The notes under the pieces are model-generated. The model had not been told where the DNA came from. It saw only the letters and a program-made list of their open reading frames with translations, and ran no database searches. 64,000 bases of DNA from CAVQJU01 sp963754955 (lineage in GTDB: Bacteria > Acidobacteriota > Vicinamibacteria > Vicinamibacterales > CAVVIG01), in assembly GCA_963754955.1 (NCBI GenBank), contig CAVWHY010000005.1:1-64000 (forward strand), read 5' to 3'. The number at the start of each line of letters is the position of its first letter. Positions within the stretch are counted from its first letter, which is position 1. Made by a program: the position numbers and the translations under genes. Positions 33,578 through 42,500 of the stretch are shown piece after piece.

Positions 33578-34317
33578 AAAACCGGCACGTTCAGTTCACC
33601 GCCACTGCGCAAGAACACTTTCGGCGCGAGAAAGCATGGTGGTTGGCGAATCGCGACCACGTTGAGGAATGGAAACGACGACTTGGTGACACGGTGGTGT
33701 CGTCACGACTCGCGTCAACCATCACGGGGATGAGTATCGGCACCAATTCGATTTACTCGACAAATCTGATGATTGAACTGACACCTGACCAACAGGCTCA
33801 GTTGCTCCGCCCCGCGGCGGTCGCGAAGATGCGTCAGCCTCGAGTCGTTCCATCGGAACGGTGCCTTCCGCTGGGATTCCCCATCGCGAGTCTGCTGACG
33901 CCCGTCACCAAGTTGATCCAATCGCCTACGATGTTGGTGATGTTGATCGAAGAAGGAAACGCCTACCGCCAGATTTACCTCGATGGGTGTCCACTGTCGA
34001 AGGACCCGCAACCCTCCTGGTTTGGCTACTCAACAGGTCACTGGGAAGGCGATACACTCGTTGTGGAAACCAACGGACTGAACGACAAGACGTTTCTCGA
34101 CGGCGTCGGTCATCCACGGAGCGAGTCGATGCACATGATCGAGCGTTACCGTCGCCCAGACATCGGGCATCTCGACGTGCAACTGATGTTCGACGATCCC
34201 GTCTACTACACGAAACCGTGGGGAGTCACGGTTCATCATGTTGTGCAAGCCGACTCTGACATTCTCGAATACATCTGCGAGGAGAATGAGAAGGATCGCG
34301 CACATTTGACGCGTTAG
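33574..34317 (+). pseudogene. truncated RelE-type toxin fused to a 5'-deleted secreted-protein gene
   Basis: One open frame of 247 codons. The first ~31 residues (KNRHVQFTATAQEHFRREKA, then WWLANRDHVEEW) match the N-terminus of RelE/ParE toxins. The rest, from about 33,790, is a different protein: CLPLGFPIASLLTP, QIYLDGCPLSKDPQPSWFGY, STGHWEGDTLVVETNGLNDK and a YTKPWGVTVH end. The latter is a family of exported acidobacterial proteins of unknown role whose signal peptide and N-terminal half are missing here. A deletion has joined two genes in frame near 33,670-33,790. A related broken gene lies at 41,465. Confidence 0.7.
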
Positions 34318-34534
34318 ATGATCTTTATGTGGGCGACACTCGATTGCTCAGAGTGAAACCAGTCGCCACTGCCAGAGCAGATTGCTTCGACATCGACGGC
34401 CATACCGTGAGCGGAACGAATCGCACGTTCGCGGGCATACCCCCAGGCCCACCCCGCGCTCCCAGCCCACCCCACCGGCAGACGCGAACACAATGTCGAG
34501 CCATCCGCAGCGCTAGCCGCGAGTGTCCATATGC
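34318..34534. other. short intergenic region without gene
   Basis: 217 bp between the fused pseudogene and the end of the AfsR-like regulator. No feature is recognised. Confidence 0.4.
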
Positions 34535-37020
34535 TCAGCGAAGTAGCAGCGCCTGCTGCCGCGCGAACGCAATCGCGTGGGCGAGCGGCATTGCCCGTCC
34601 CTCGGCGCGGGCCGTGTCGAACGATCCGGCACCGAGTGACGTACTCGACGGGCTCGAAGTAACGATCCCGATCCACCCGATGCTCGGAACCAGCGACCCG
34701 CCGACGCTTGCCAGCAGGCCGTCAGAGGCCCCCCAAAGCCGCGCCGCTCCTTCAGCGTGTCCTCCGGCCGCCAGCAGGCCCGCGAACACGTCGAGACTCC
34801 ATGCAATCCCGCGTGGGTCTTCGAGTTCCTGACAGAGCGACATCGCTTCTGAAGCCTGCGCGCGTCCTTCGGTAAAATCCTGCCGGACGATGCGGAGGCC
34901 CGCCGCCGCGGACAGGAGAATACTCAGCCCCCACGCCTCGCCGGAACGACGACAGACATCGATCGCTTCATCGTACAGCCGCTGCGCTCGATCGTAGTCG
35001 CCAGCCAGGACGGCAATGTTAGCGAGGATGAGCAGCGGGCCGGAATGCTGCACGAGTTCTGATTCGCCGCAGGCATCGGCGGACTCGCGCGCCTCCACGG
35101 CGAGCGCCGCAGCCTGCTCATGATCGCCGAGTTCAAACGCCGCGAGCCCCCTGGAGAAACAGGGCGAACGTCACGGCCCATCCGTCGCTCGCCTCGCGCC
35201 CCAACGACAGCGCCTCGGTTGCGAGTGCGCCCACCTCGACGTGACGTCCGCGAAACGTGTGCATATGCGCCAGCCCGATCAATGCTCGCGCCCGCAGTAT
35301 TCGCGCGACGTGGCCGACCGCGAGCGCCCGGTCGAGCCAGAGCTTTCCCTCCTCGTATAGCCCGCGCTTCGTCCAGAACCAAAACAGCGCACCGGCGAGC
35401 TCGACGCCCTTCTCGCCAAGAGTCGAAGACGTGAGGGCCCATTCGAGCGCCGCCCGGATGTTTTCCTGCTCGATCCGCAGCCGCCGGAGCCACGGCAACT
35501 GATGATGGTGGCGGAGAATGGGTAAGGCGCCGCGGAACTCGTCGAAGAAAAACTCGAAATGGCGCTCGCGCAGCCGATCGGCGGCGCCGGCCTGCACCAG
35601 CCGTTCGCGCGCATACTGACGGACCGTCTCGAGGAAGCGATACCGACGCTCTCCTGCGAACTCGTCGTCAACGACGACCAGGGATTTATCCACCAGCCGC
35701 GACAATAGATCGAGCACGTCCTGCTCGTTGATGCCGTCGTCGCCGCACACCTGCTCAGCCGCCTCGAGCGTCCACGAGGCAGGGAACACCGACAACCGGC
35801 TGAGCAACCGCCGTTCGACGTCTGACAACAGGTCGTAGCTCCAGGCGACGGTCGCCTCGAGCGTCCGCTGCCGGGCGACGGCCGTTCGCGCACCGCCGGT
35901 AAGGAGACGGAAGCGGTCCTGCAAGCGCGCCTCGATCTGCGCCGGCGACAAGACAACGACGCGGGCGGCTGCCAGCTCGATGGCGAGCGGAATCCCGTCG
36001 AGACGCCGGCAGATGCGGGCAATGGCGTCCGCGTTCTCGGCGACAGCCTTGAAGGCCGGATCCACGGCGCTTGCGCGCTCAATGAAGAGTTGAGTAGCCT
36101 CGGAGCCGCCGAGCGCGTCGACGGGAACTGATGCCAGTGTTTCGGGGAGTGACAACGAAGGGACACGGCAGACGGTCTCGCCGGACAAGCCCAGCGCTTC
36201 ACGACTCGTCGCGAGAATTCGCAAGGCGGGTGCGCCGCGGAGCAGAGCCTCGACGAGTTCGGCGCAGCAGCCGATTAGGTGTTCGCAGTTATCCAACACA
36301 AGCAACAGCTCGCGATCGCGCAGCGTCTCGAGCAGAGCGTCCCGGGCCGATCGCAGCGGGCCTTCCCTGATACCGAGGGCCGTCGCGATCGTCTGCGCGA
36401 CGAGATCGGGCACGGAAAGCGGAGCCAGATCGACGAGCCAGACGCCGTCGCGGAACTGGCTCACGACCTTAGACGCGAGCCGCACCGCCAGGCGGGTTTT
36501 TCCGACCCCACCGGCGCCGGTCATCGACAGCAGACGTGTTGACGCCAGCACGCCGGGCAACTCGAGGAGTTCTTTCCGGCGGCCCACGAAACTCGTGAGT
36601 TCGGCCGGAAGGTTATGACGCGTGTCCCGGGGACGCTCAGAGACGGCCACTGGCGCTGGTTGCGCTTTCGGGGATGAGGGGGCGACGGCTTCCACGGACG
36701 CGACGAAGCGATAGCCCTTGGCGGGCACGGTCTCGACGAATCGCGGCGATTCGCGCGAATCGCCCAACACCTGCCGGATCTTGAGAACGGCCGTGTGGAT
36801 GCCAGCGTCGAGATCGGTGAAGACGCCCGGCCCCCCATAACCGCTTTGCGATCTCCTCGCGCGACACCAGTTCGTGCCTGCGCTCCAGCAGTAACAGGAG
36901 CAGCTCCATCGGTTGCCGCGCGAGCCGAATGCGCTTCCCCGAGCGGCGCAGCTCATATCCGAGGACGTCGACCTCGAACTCTCCGAAGCGATACGTAATG
37001 CCGGCGGAGATTCTATCCAT
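34535..37020 (-). CDS. AfsR-like regulator: winged helix, NB-ARC ATPase, TPR; frameshifted
   Basis: About 828 residues from ATG 37,020 (MDRISAGITYRFGEFEVDVL). Residues 10-105 are an OmpR-type winged helix (LARQPMELLLLLLERRHELV, SREEIAKRLWG, then ETVPAKGYRFVA). An NB-ARC/STAND ATPase follows: P-loop TGAGGVGKTRLAVRL, Walker B ELLLVLDNCEHL, RILATSREALGLSGE and GLPLAIELAAAR-like IPLAIELAAARV. The C-terminal ~300 residues carry TPR-like helices. The frame jumps near 36,838 and 35,150 but homology continues. Such proteins are signal-gated transcription activators; the target may be the divergent secreted-protein gene at 37,234. Confidence 0.85.
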
Positions 37021-37233
37021 GTCCCCCAATGGGGCCCTACTGTGCCACACGTGGACGACGCCTCAAAACTGTCGTCAAGGAAGATTCCAGATCTTTTCAA
37101 GGGGCCGTCAATGGCGACGCGGCCGTTTGCTATGCAGAATGCGCAGTACACCGTGGATCGGCCTGGGCCAGTCGTTCACGTCCGTGCCCGACTGGCGGTC
37201 GCCGCCGGTACACTTTGCCCAGAGGAGAGACCG

Positions 37234-37689
37234 ATGAAGCATCGAAAAGTCGTCAACATGCGGACAATGCGCGGCCTTGTGACCGTCGCTGTAATCGGGC
37301 TTGCGTTCGCTGCTCCGGCCGCTGCCGGGTCAACCCGCTCCTACCATGCGACGTTCGTCGAAATCGGCGGCGGCGGCGAGGGGTATTCGTGCGGTAGCGC
37401 CACGATGAGCAGGCTCGGCCATGTCGCGCGCCAGTGTGTCGTATTCGATGCGTGCGGGATCAACTGCGAGGAGCGCACCATCACGTTCGACGATGGCAGC
37501 ACGCTGGTCATTCACGAGAGCATCGTCAACGTAATGGTGCCGGGGAATTCCGCCGGGTTTCTGGAGATCTCGCAGACGATAGTCGGCGGCACGGGTAGAT
37601 TCGTGGGTGCCAGTGGCAGCGGGACGGGAATCGTCAACCTCGACGCGAATGCCGTGATCATCGCGTCAGGAACAATCACTCTGCCGTGA
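37234..37689 (+). CDS. small secreted beta-rich protein
   Basis: 151 residues from ATG 37,234, preceded by AGAGGAGA. The signal peptide is in MRTMRGLVTVAVIGLAFAAP with Ala-x-Ala cleavage near AAPAAAGS. The mature part has two Cys pairs (YSCGSATM, RQCVVFDACGINCEERT) and ends in GGTGRFVGASGSGTGIVNL, a segment resembling the strand-turn of dirigent/allene-oxide-cyclase-type barrels. The fold suggestion is inference. It is divergent from the AfsR-like regulator (214 bp apart), a common arrangement for regulator and target. Confidence 0.75.
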   Translation: MKHRKVVNMRTMRGLVTVAVIGLAFAAPAAAGSTRSYHATFVEIGGGGEGYSCGSATMSRLGHVARQCVVFDACGINCEERTITFDDGSTLVIHESIVNVMVPGNSAGFLEISQTIVGGTGRFVGASGSGTGIVNLDANAVIIASGTITLP

Positions 37690-38022
37690 GCGGCGGGCGG
37701 TACTGTGACAAGCGGCATGGCGCCGCACTGCAGCCCAGAACGGACCGTAAACCACAACCGGGCCATGTCGTATCACGACAGAAACCAGATCGTTGCGGCT
37801 GCCAGGAGCGAGGGCCACTGGGGTTGTGGAGTCAGGCGGATTACACCGACCTCACCCTCGATGTCAGTCAACTAAATGGACATGTTATTGACAATACTGC
37901 CACCCTCGCTGCCACCCACCCCCTTACAGGGGGTGTGGTGGTGGCGGCGGTTCATGGGTCCCGCCAAAATGGCAGCTGTTGGCGATTGAATGGCGGTGGC
38001 GGTTCGCCCGGGTGCCCTGCCC
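37690..38022. other. convergent intergenic region without gene
   Basis: 333 bp between the secreted-protein gene and the end of the kinase. A C-run/G-run pair (CCACCCCCTTACAGGGGGTG, 37,916-37,935) could form a short hairpin near the middle. Nothing else is recognised. Confidence 0.45.
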
Positions 38023-40971
38023 TCACTTCGTCGGCACGAGGCGCTTCAGCTCCTCGTCCCAATGCTGTACCACGATGAGTGCTGGCGGCGGCGCACCCGC
38101 GTCGTTCGCGGGTCCTTTGATCATCAGGAACCGCTGGCCGTCGGGCGACACATCGTACGTTCGGCCACCACTGGAACCCGCGGCGGTCACGTAGCGCGCC
38201 TCGAGCAGCTGCGTGGGCGTGCCGTTGTTCCACGTCGCGCCTATCGCCTGTACAGGCACTCCCATGAGGGTCCTGTTCGCACCCACGTAGAACAGTTCCT
38301 TGGTGTTCTTCGACCACAGCGGTTGGCTTCCTCCGGCCGTCGAGACTTGCCAATGACCGCCGCCGACGCTCGGAAAAGGCTGCACGTAGACTTCGGTCTG
38401 ACCCGAACTATCGGACTGGTAGGCCAGCCATCGGCCATCCGGTGAGACGATCCCGTTGCGCTCGTCAAATCTGGTTTGCACCAGCGGCGTCACCTGGTGT
38501 GTTCCGTCGAGCGCGACCTGCAGCACATCTTCGTTCGACGTCGATGTCGCTTCATGGAACAGCGCCCAGGCTCCGTTGGGCGTGATTCCGGTGGGAAACT
38601 GCACGTTGCGACCGGTGGTCAGCCGCTCGGCCTCGCCGCCACCGTCGGCCGCCTGCCACCAGAGATTGAGCGGGCCGCCGCGATCCGAGCTGAAGACGAT
38701 TCGCCGACTGTCCGGGGTCCACACGGGATGCCAGTCCTGGCGCGGGTCGAGCGTCAGGCGCGTGAGCTTCGCCCGTCCCTGGTCCCAGATCCAGATGTCG
38801 TTCTCCTGATCGGCGCTGAAGACCGCGATGCGAGTGCCGTCGGGCGAGACGCGCGGCTGCATGTAAGGGCGGGGCTGCGCCGCGATGGGCTCCTCCTTGC
38901 CGCTCCGATCGACCCAGACAAGCGTGCGCGCGTTCGCCGCGAGACCACTCGGTGCCTCCATGTACACGAGCGTCCCGTCGGTGGCGATGGCGAAATCCGC
39001 CGTGCCCGTTTCCTTGGTGGCGAGCCCTTGCAGGACGGGCACCGACGTGCCGCGTGTTTCCAGCCGACTCAGATCGAACGCCATCGCGCGCAGCGTTCCG
39101 GCGGCGACGTAGACCAGGTGGCCGCTCCCCACGTAGTGCGCGTGACTTCCACCGCGTAGCAGCACCTTCTGCGCCCCGGTGCGAAGATCGCGCACGGCAA
39201 TCTGGGCGGTGTCGAGCCCACTGGTCTGTGACGTGATCGTGAACAGGACGGCGCGGCCGCCGGGCAGGATTTCCGGCCAGAGATGGCCGCCCTCGCCCTG
39301 TGCGTGGTCGGGCCGGGTCAGCACCTCTGCTGTCCCCCCGGCGGCCGACACGCGCTGCAGCCCCGTCCCCTGGTTGTTGGTCGCGAAGATGATGGTGTCG
39401 TCGGGGGCCCACGTCGCGCCGCGTGTCCCGACGCCACCAAGGCGGGCGAAGGTGATCGGCGGGCCACCCGTGATGGTGACCTTCGTCAGCGTGCTGACGT
39501 TCTCGAGGAAGCCAACCCACTGGCCGTCTGGCGAGAAGAAAGGACCACGCAGCGACGTGCCACTGGCGATCGCCACCGGTTCGAGCGCATCGAGCGCCCG
39601 CACGAACAGCTGCGTGCCGCCATTGCCGACGTAGACGACATGCATGCCATCAGGGGAGATGGCCAGGTCGCGCCCGAAGCGATCGAACGTGAGGGCCGTG
39701 GGTCCTGACGTGGTGATGCTCGTGCGCGTCACACGCGGTGCCGCCGCTGTCGGACGCCACGGCGCCCAGAGCATGAGCGTGGCCGCGAGTCCTGCGGCGA
39801 GCGTGGCGGTTAACGCCCACGGCAGGGCACGCTGCCAGAGCGGCAGGACGCGCGAGGGTGTCGGTCCCACGGTGGCGTCGGGCGCGCCGCTCAGTAGATC
39901 GTCGAGTTGTACTCTTGCTTCACCGATCGCCTGCAATCGGCGTCTCGGATCTTTCTCCAGACACCGGCGGAGCAGTCGCTGCAGGGCGGCGGGTGTGTCA
40001 ACGGGCAACGCCCGCCAGTTCGGGTCCGTCTTCAGCACCGACGCCAATACGTCTGAGATCAGCTCGCCCTCGAATGGGCGCTGACCCGCCAGCATCTCGA
40101 ACACTACACAGCCGAACGCCCAGATGTCGGCCCGCTTGTCGACGACTTTCCCGCGCGCCTGCTCGGGGCTCATATATGCCGCCGTACCGAGGAGCACGCC
40201 GACGCCGGTCAGCATGGCAGGCGACGTCAGCGTCGGCGACTGTGACCCCGCCGCACTGCCGGCCGCGGCAGGCGCCTCGACCAGCTTCGCGAGCCCGAAG
40301 TCGAGCACCTTCACGGTGCCGTCGGCGCGGACCTTCACATTCGCCGGCTTCAAATCGCGATGGATGATGCCCTGCTCATGCGCCGCTTCAAGGGCGTCGG
40401 CGATCTGCTTGGCAATCGGCAGCACTTCGTCGAGCGGGAGCGCCCCGCGCGTGATCCGCTCCGACAGATCCTCGGCCTCCACCAGTTCCATGACCAGAGC
40501 GGTGAAGTCTGGTGTTTTCTCGAGGCCATAGATCGCCCCGATATTCGGATGGTTGAGGGCCGCGAGCACTTCGGCTTCACGCTGAAAGCGCGCCAGGCGA
40601 TCCGCATCGCCGCCGACCGCGGCAGGCAGCACTTTGATCGCCACCGCCCGCTTCAGGTTGAGGTCGGTGGCGCGGTAGACCTCCCCCATTCCGCCAATGC
40701 CGATGCGCTCGCGCACCTGGTAGGGACCCAGGCGCCGGCCGCTCAGCACCGAAGCACCGATATCGCTGACCATGTGAACCGCCACGGCAACGGCCGGACC
40801 ATCGAGAAACCTGCTGGCAGAGGGCGCTTGGGCGAGCAGCGACTCCACCTCGCGCTGCAGCGTCTCGTCACCAGCACACGCGCCCGCGAGAAAGGCCGTA
40901 CGATCGCTCTCACCGCGCGTCAGCGCCGCGTGTAAGAGCTCCTTGACTTGCCGCCAGCGCTCGGGTGTCAT
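38023..40971 (-). CDS. transmembrane Ser/Thr protein kinase with TolB-like propeller
   Basis: 982 residues from ATG 40,971 (MTPERWRQVKELLHAALTRG). The N-terminal ~60 residues form the conserved PERW...EVESLLA segment typical of acidobacterial kinases. The kinase domain spans about 83-345: Gly loop GIGGMGEVY (91-99), Lys 113, HRDLKPANV (204-212), DFG (224-226) and TAAYMSPEQARG. A single membrane helix at about 382-403 separates it from a C-terminal TolB/WD40-like propeller (SPDGxxVxYV, SPDGQWVGFL, SPDGTRIAVFS, SPDGRWLAYQ). It probably senses an external ligand and phosphorylates cytoplasmic targets. No cognate regulator adjoins it. Confidence 0.92.
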   Translation of the reverse strand: MTPERWRQVKELLHAALTRGESDRTAFLAGACAGDETLQREVESLLAQAPSASRFLDGPAVAVAVHMVSDIGASVLSGRRLGPYQVRERIGIGGMGEVYRATDLNLKRAVAIKVLPAAVGGDADRLARFQREAEVLAALNHPNIGAIYGLEKTPDFTALVMELVEAEDLSERITRGALPLDEVLPIAKQIADALEAAHEQGIIHRDLKPANVKVRADGTVKVLDFGLAKLVEAPAAAGSAAGSQSPTLTSPAMLTGVGVLLGTAAYMSPEQARGKVVDKRADIWAFGCVVFEMLAGQRPFEGELISDVLASVLKTDPNWRALPVDTPAALQRLLRRCLEKDPRRRLQAIGEARVQLDDLLSGAPDATVGPTPSRVLPLWQRALPWALTATLAAGLAATLMLWAPWRPTAAAPRVTRTSITTSGPTALTFDRFGRDLAISPDGMHVVYVGNGGTQLFVRALDALEPVAIASGTSLRGPFFSPDGQWVGFLENVSTLTKVTITGGPPITFARLGGVGTRGATWAPDDTIIFATNNQGTGLQRVSAAGGTAEVLTRPDHAQGEGGHLWPEILPGGRAVLFTITSQTSGLDTAQIAVRDLRTGAQKVLLRGGSHAHYVGSGHLVYVAAGTLRAMAFDLSRLETRGTSVPVLQGLATKETGTADFAIATDGTLVYMEAPSGLAANARTLVWVDRSGKEEPIAAQPRPYMQPRVSPDGTRIAVFSADQENDIWIWDQGRAKLTRLTLDPRQDWHPVWTPDSRRIVFSSDRGGPLNLWWQAADGGGEAERLTTGRNVQFPTGITPNGAWALFHEATSTSNEDVLQVALDGTHQVTPLVQTRFDERNGIVSPDGRWLAYQSDSSGQTEVYVQPFPSVGGGHWQVSTAGGSQPLWSKNTKELFYVGANRTLMGVPVQAIGATWNNGTPTQLLEARYVTAAGSSGGRTYDVSPDGQRFLMIKGPANDAGAPPPALIVVQHWDEELKRLVPTK

Positions 40972-41464
40972 TGTGACGGTTGTAAAAATGCCGGACTTCG
41001 CCGTCTCAGGCGGCTCGGACAGGCCTGTTTTCGTGGTCGGCCAATGGTACCTCACCGAGTTCGGCCAGCCGCTGATTCAGTCGTTCGAGCGGGACCGTTT
41101 GTGGAGCGGTGCTCTCGACTCCGACCGGCCGTTGGTGACCACACGTATTCCGTGCAAATCGACCTACTGACTAGCGTTAAGTCGAACGATGACCGAAAGA
41201 TGAAGGTTGGTGGACCAGACCGGGAGCGAACTGGTGAAGTCATAAATGCCGGTCGTGCGCTCTGGCAAGTCCCACCTCGATACAGGGCTGCGAACCGGAT
41301 GAGCATGTGTTCTAGGACGCTCGTAGGAGTCGTTGCAGCAACGTAAACCGATCCGGTCCGACCCTTCTCCCGGAGTATATGCGGGGCACCACCCCCGACG
41401 AAGGGCCCCGGGGAGTGGTCAACTCAAGCGGCGATTGAACTGGCTGGGCCGCCTGCCGACAGTA
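40972..41464. other. intergenic region without recognisable gene
   Basis: About 490 bp upstream of the kinase. It presumably holds the kinase promoter. Open frames here lack ribosome-binding sites and family features. Confidence 0.45.
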
Positions 41465-42300
41465 TCAACGAGAGGGGCTTCCAGACTGCTGTTCTTCCAC
41501 GCGAGCCCCGCGCAGGATGTTCGGCAAGCTGTAATTGCCTTCATGACAGGCAAACTCGTAAAGCGGATCGTTCGTCTTGTGCATCGGCACGACAACCGTC
41601 CACGGTCTGACGAACGCCGTGAGGTCCTCAACGGTGACTTGGTAGAGGAGCGTCGTCGGATCGGTGCGCGTGAACCGTTCCGTCAAGTGTAGGTTGCCGT
41701 CGTAGTTGCCCGTCAGCCCGATCTCAGGTGTGAAATTGCGCGTGTCCACTACGAGCGTGTCGCTGTCCCACTGGCCGATTGCATCTCCCGCCCACGAGCG
41801 CATCGAAGATGGCAGACGTGGGCGCGCATCGAGCGACACGATCCGTGTTTCATGAAACTTCTCCGCTGTGATTGCCACATAGTGCGGCGATTCAAGAATC
41901 CGCAAGGTATTGGCGTCCGAGCTCGGGAAATACGGTGGACCTGACGCGGCCCGGAGGCACCGCTCGTTCAGCATGCGGTCCTCGGGCGCGTCTGCTCGCG
42001 CGTTGACCTGTCGGCGTGCCGCAATTCGGACTTGTGCTTCCGGTGTCAGTGCGGGCATGCGGCCGTCTGGCGGATCAACAATCAACGATGTTGGGATTCG
42101 ACCATTCACGTGAGCGAGTTCGCCGCGCTCGAACCACAGTTCGTTGATGCCGGGACCAATCAGATCGGCCTGGGCGGTGGCGCCACGGCGATCATTGTTG
42201 ACGTTCTCGCGTAGCGTCCGCGCGAATGCGACCGCTTCCTGGGGATACCGGTGCCCCCAGATGTCGCCGACCTTGAAGCAAACATAGAAATCCGGACACG
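41465..42300 (-). pseudogene. 5'-degraded exported-protein family member
   Basis: An open frame from about 42,300 with no acceptable start except an internal GTG at 42,109. It contains YPQEAVAFARTLRENVNNDR, INELWFERG, RIPTSLIVDPPDGRMPALTP, AIGQWDSDTLVVDTRNFTPE and LTAFVRPWTVVVPM. This is the same acidobacterial family of unknown function as the 3' part of 33,574-34,317 (GxWxxDTLVVET, PWxV). The signal peptide and start are missing. It is either a decayed gene or one more frameshift; I favour decay because no coding continuation is seen upstream. Confidence 0.6.
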
Positions 42301-42408
42301 CTGTCGACGGACGGATAGACGGCGCCGCTCACGGGGCGGCCCGCCGCTTCTTCTGAGTGAGTTCGGCCTCGCGCTTGCGAATGTGAGTTTCTGCATTGCG
42401 CGAAGGAC

Positions 42409-42428
42409 GCCCGACCTGAAGATCGGGC
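42409..42428. repeat. CTTCAGG-loop hairpin
   Basis: GCCCGA-cctgaaga-TCGGGC is a 6-bp stem with the CCTGAAG (CTTCAGG) loop shared with the elements at 1,836, 15,023 and 61,311. It is followed by CCTACGGTAG. It lies in the gap between the kinase end (42,501) and the pseudogene. Confidence 0.6.
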
Positions 42429-42500
42429 CTACGGTAGAGAGGTGAATTCGTTCGGCTTTTCAAGGGTTCAGGGCCCGAGAAGGACGCGCCGTGAGGGGCA

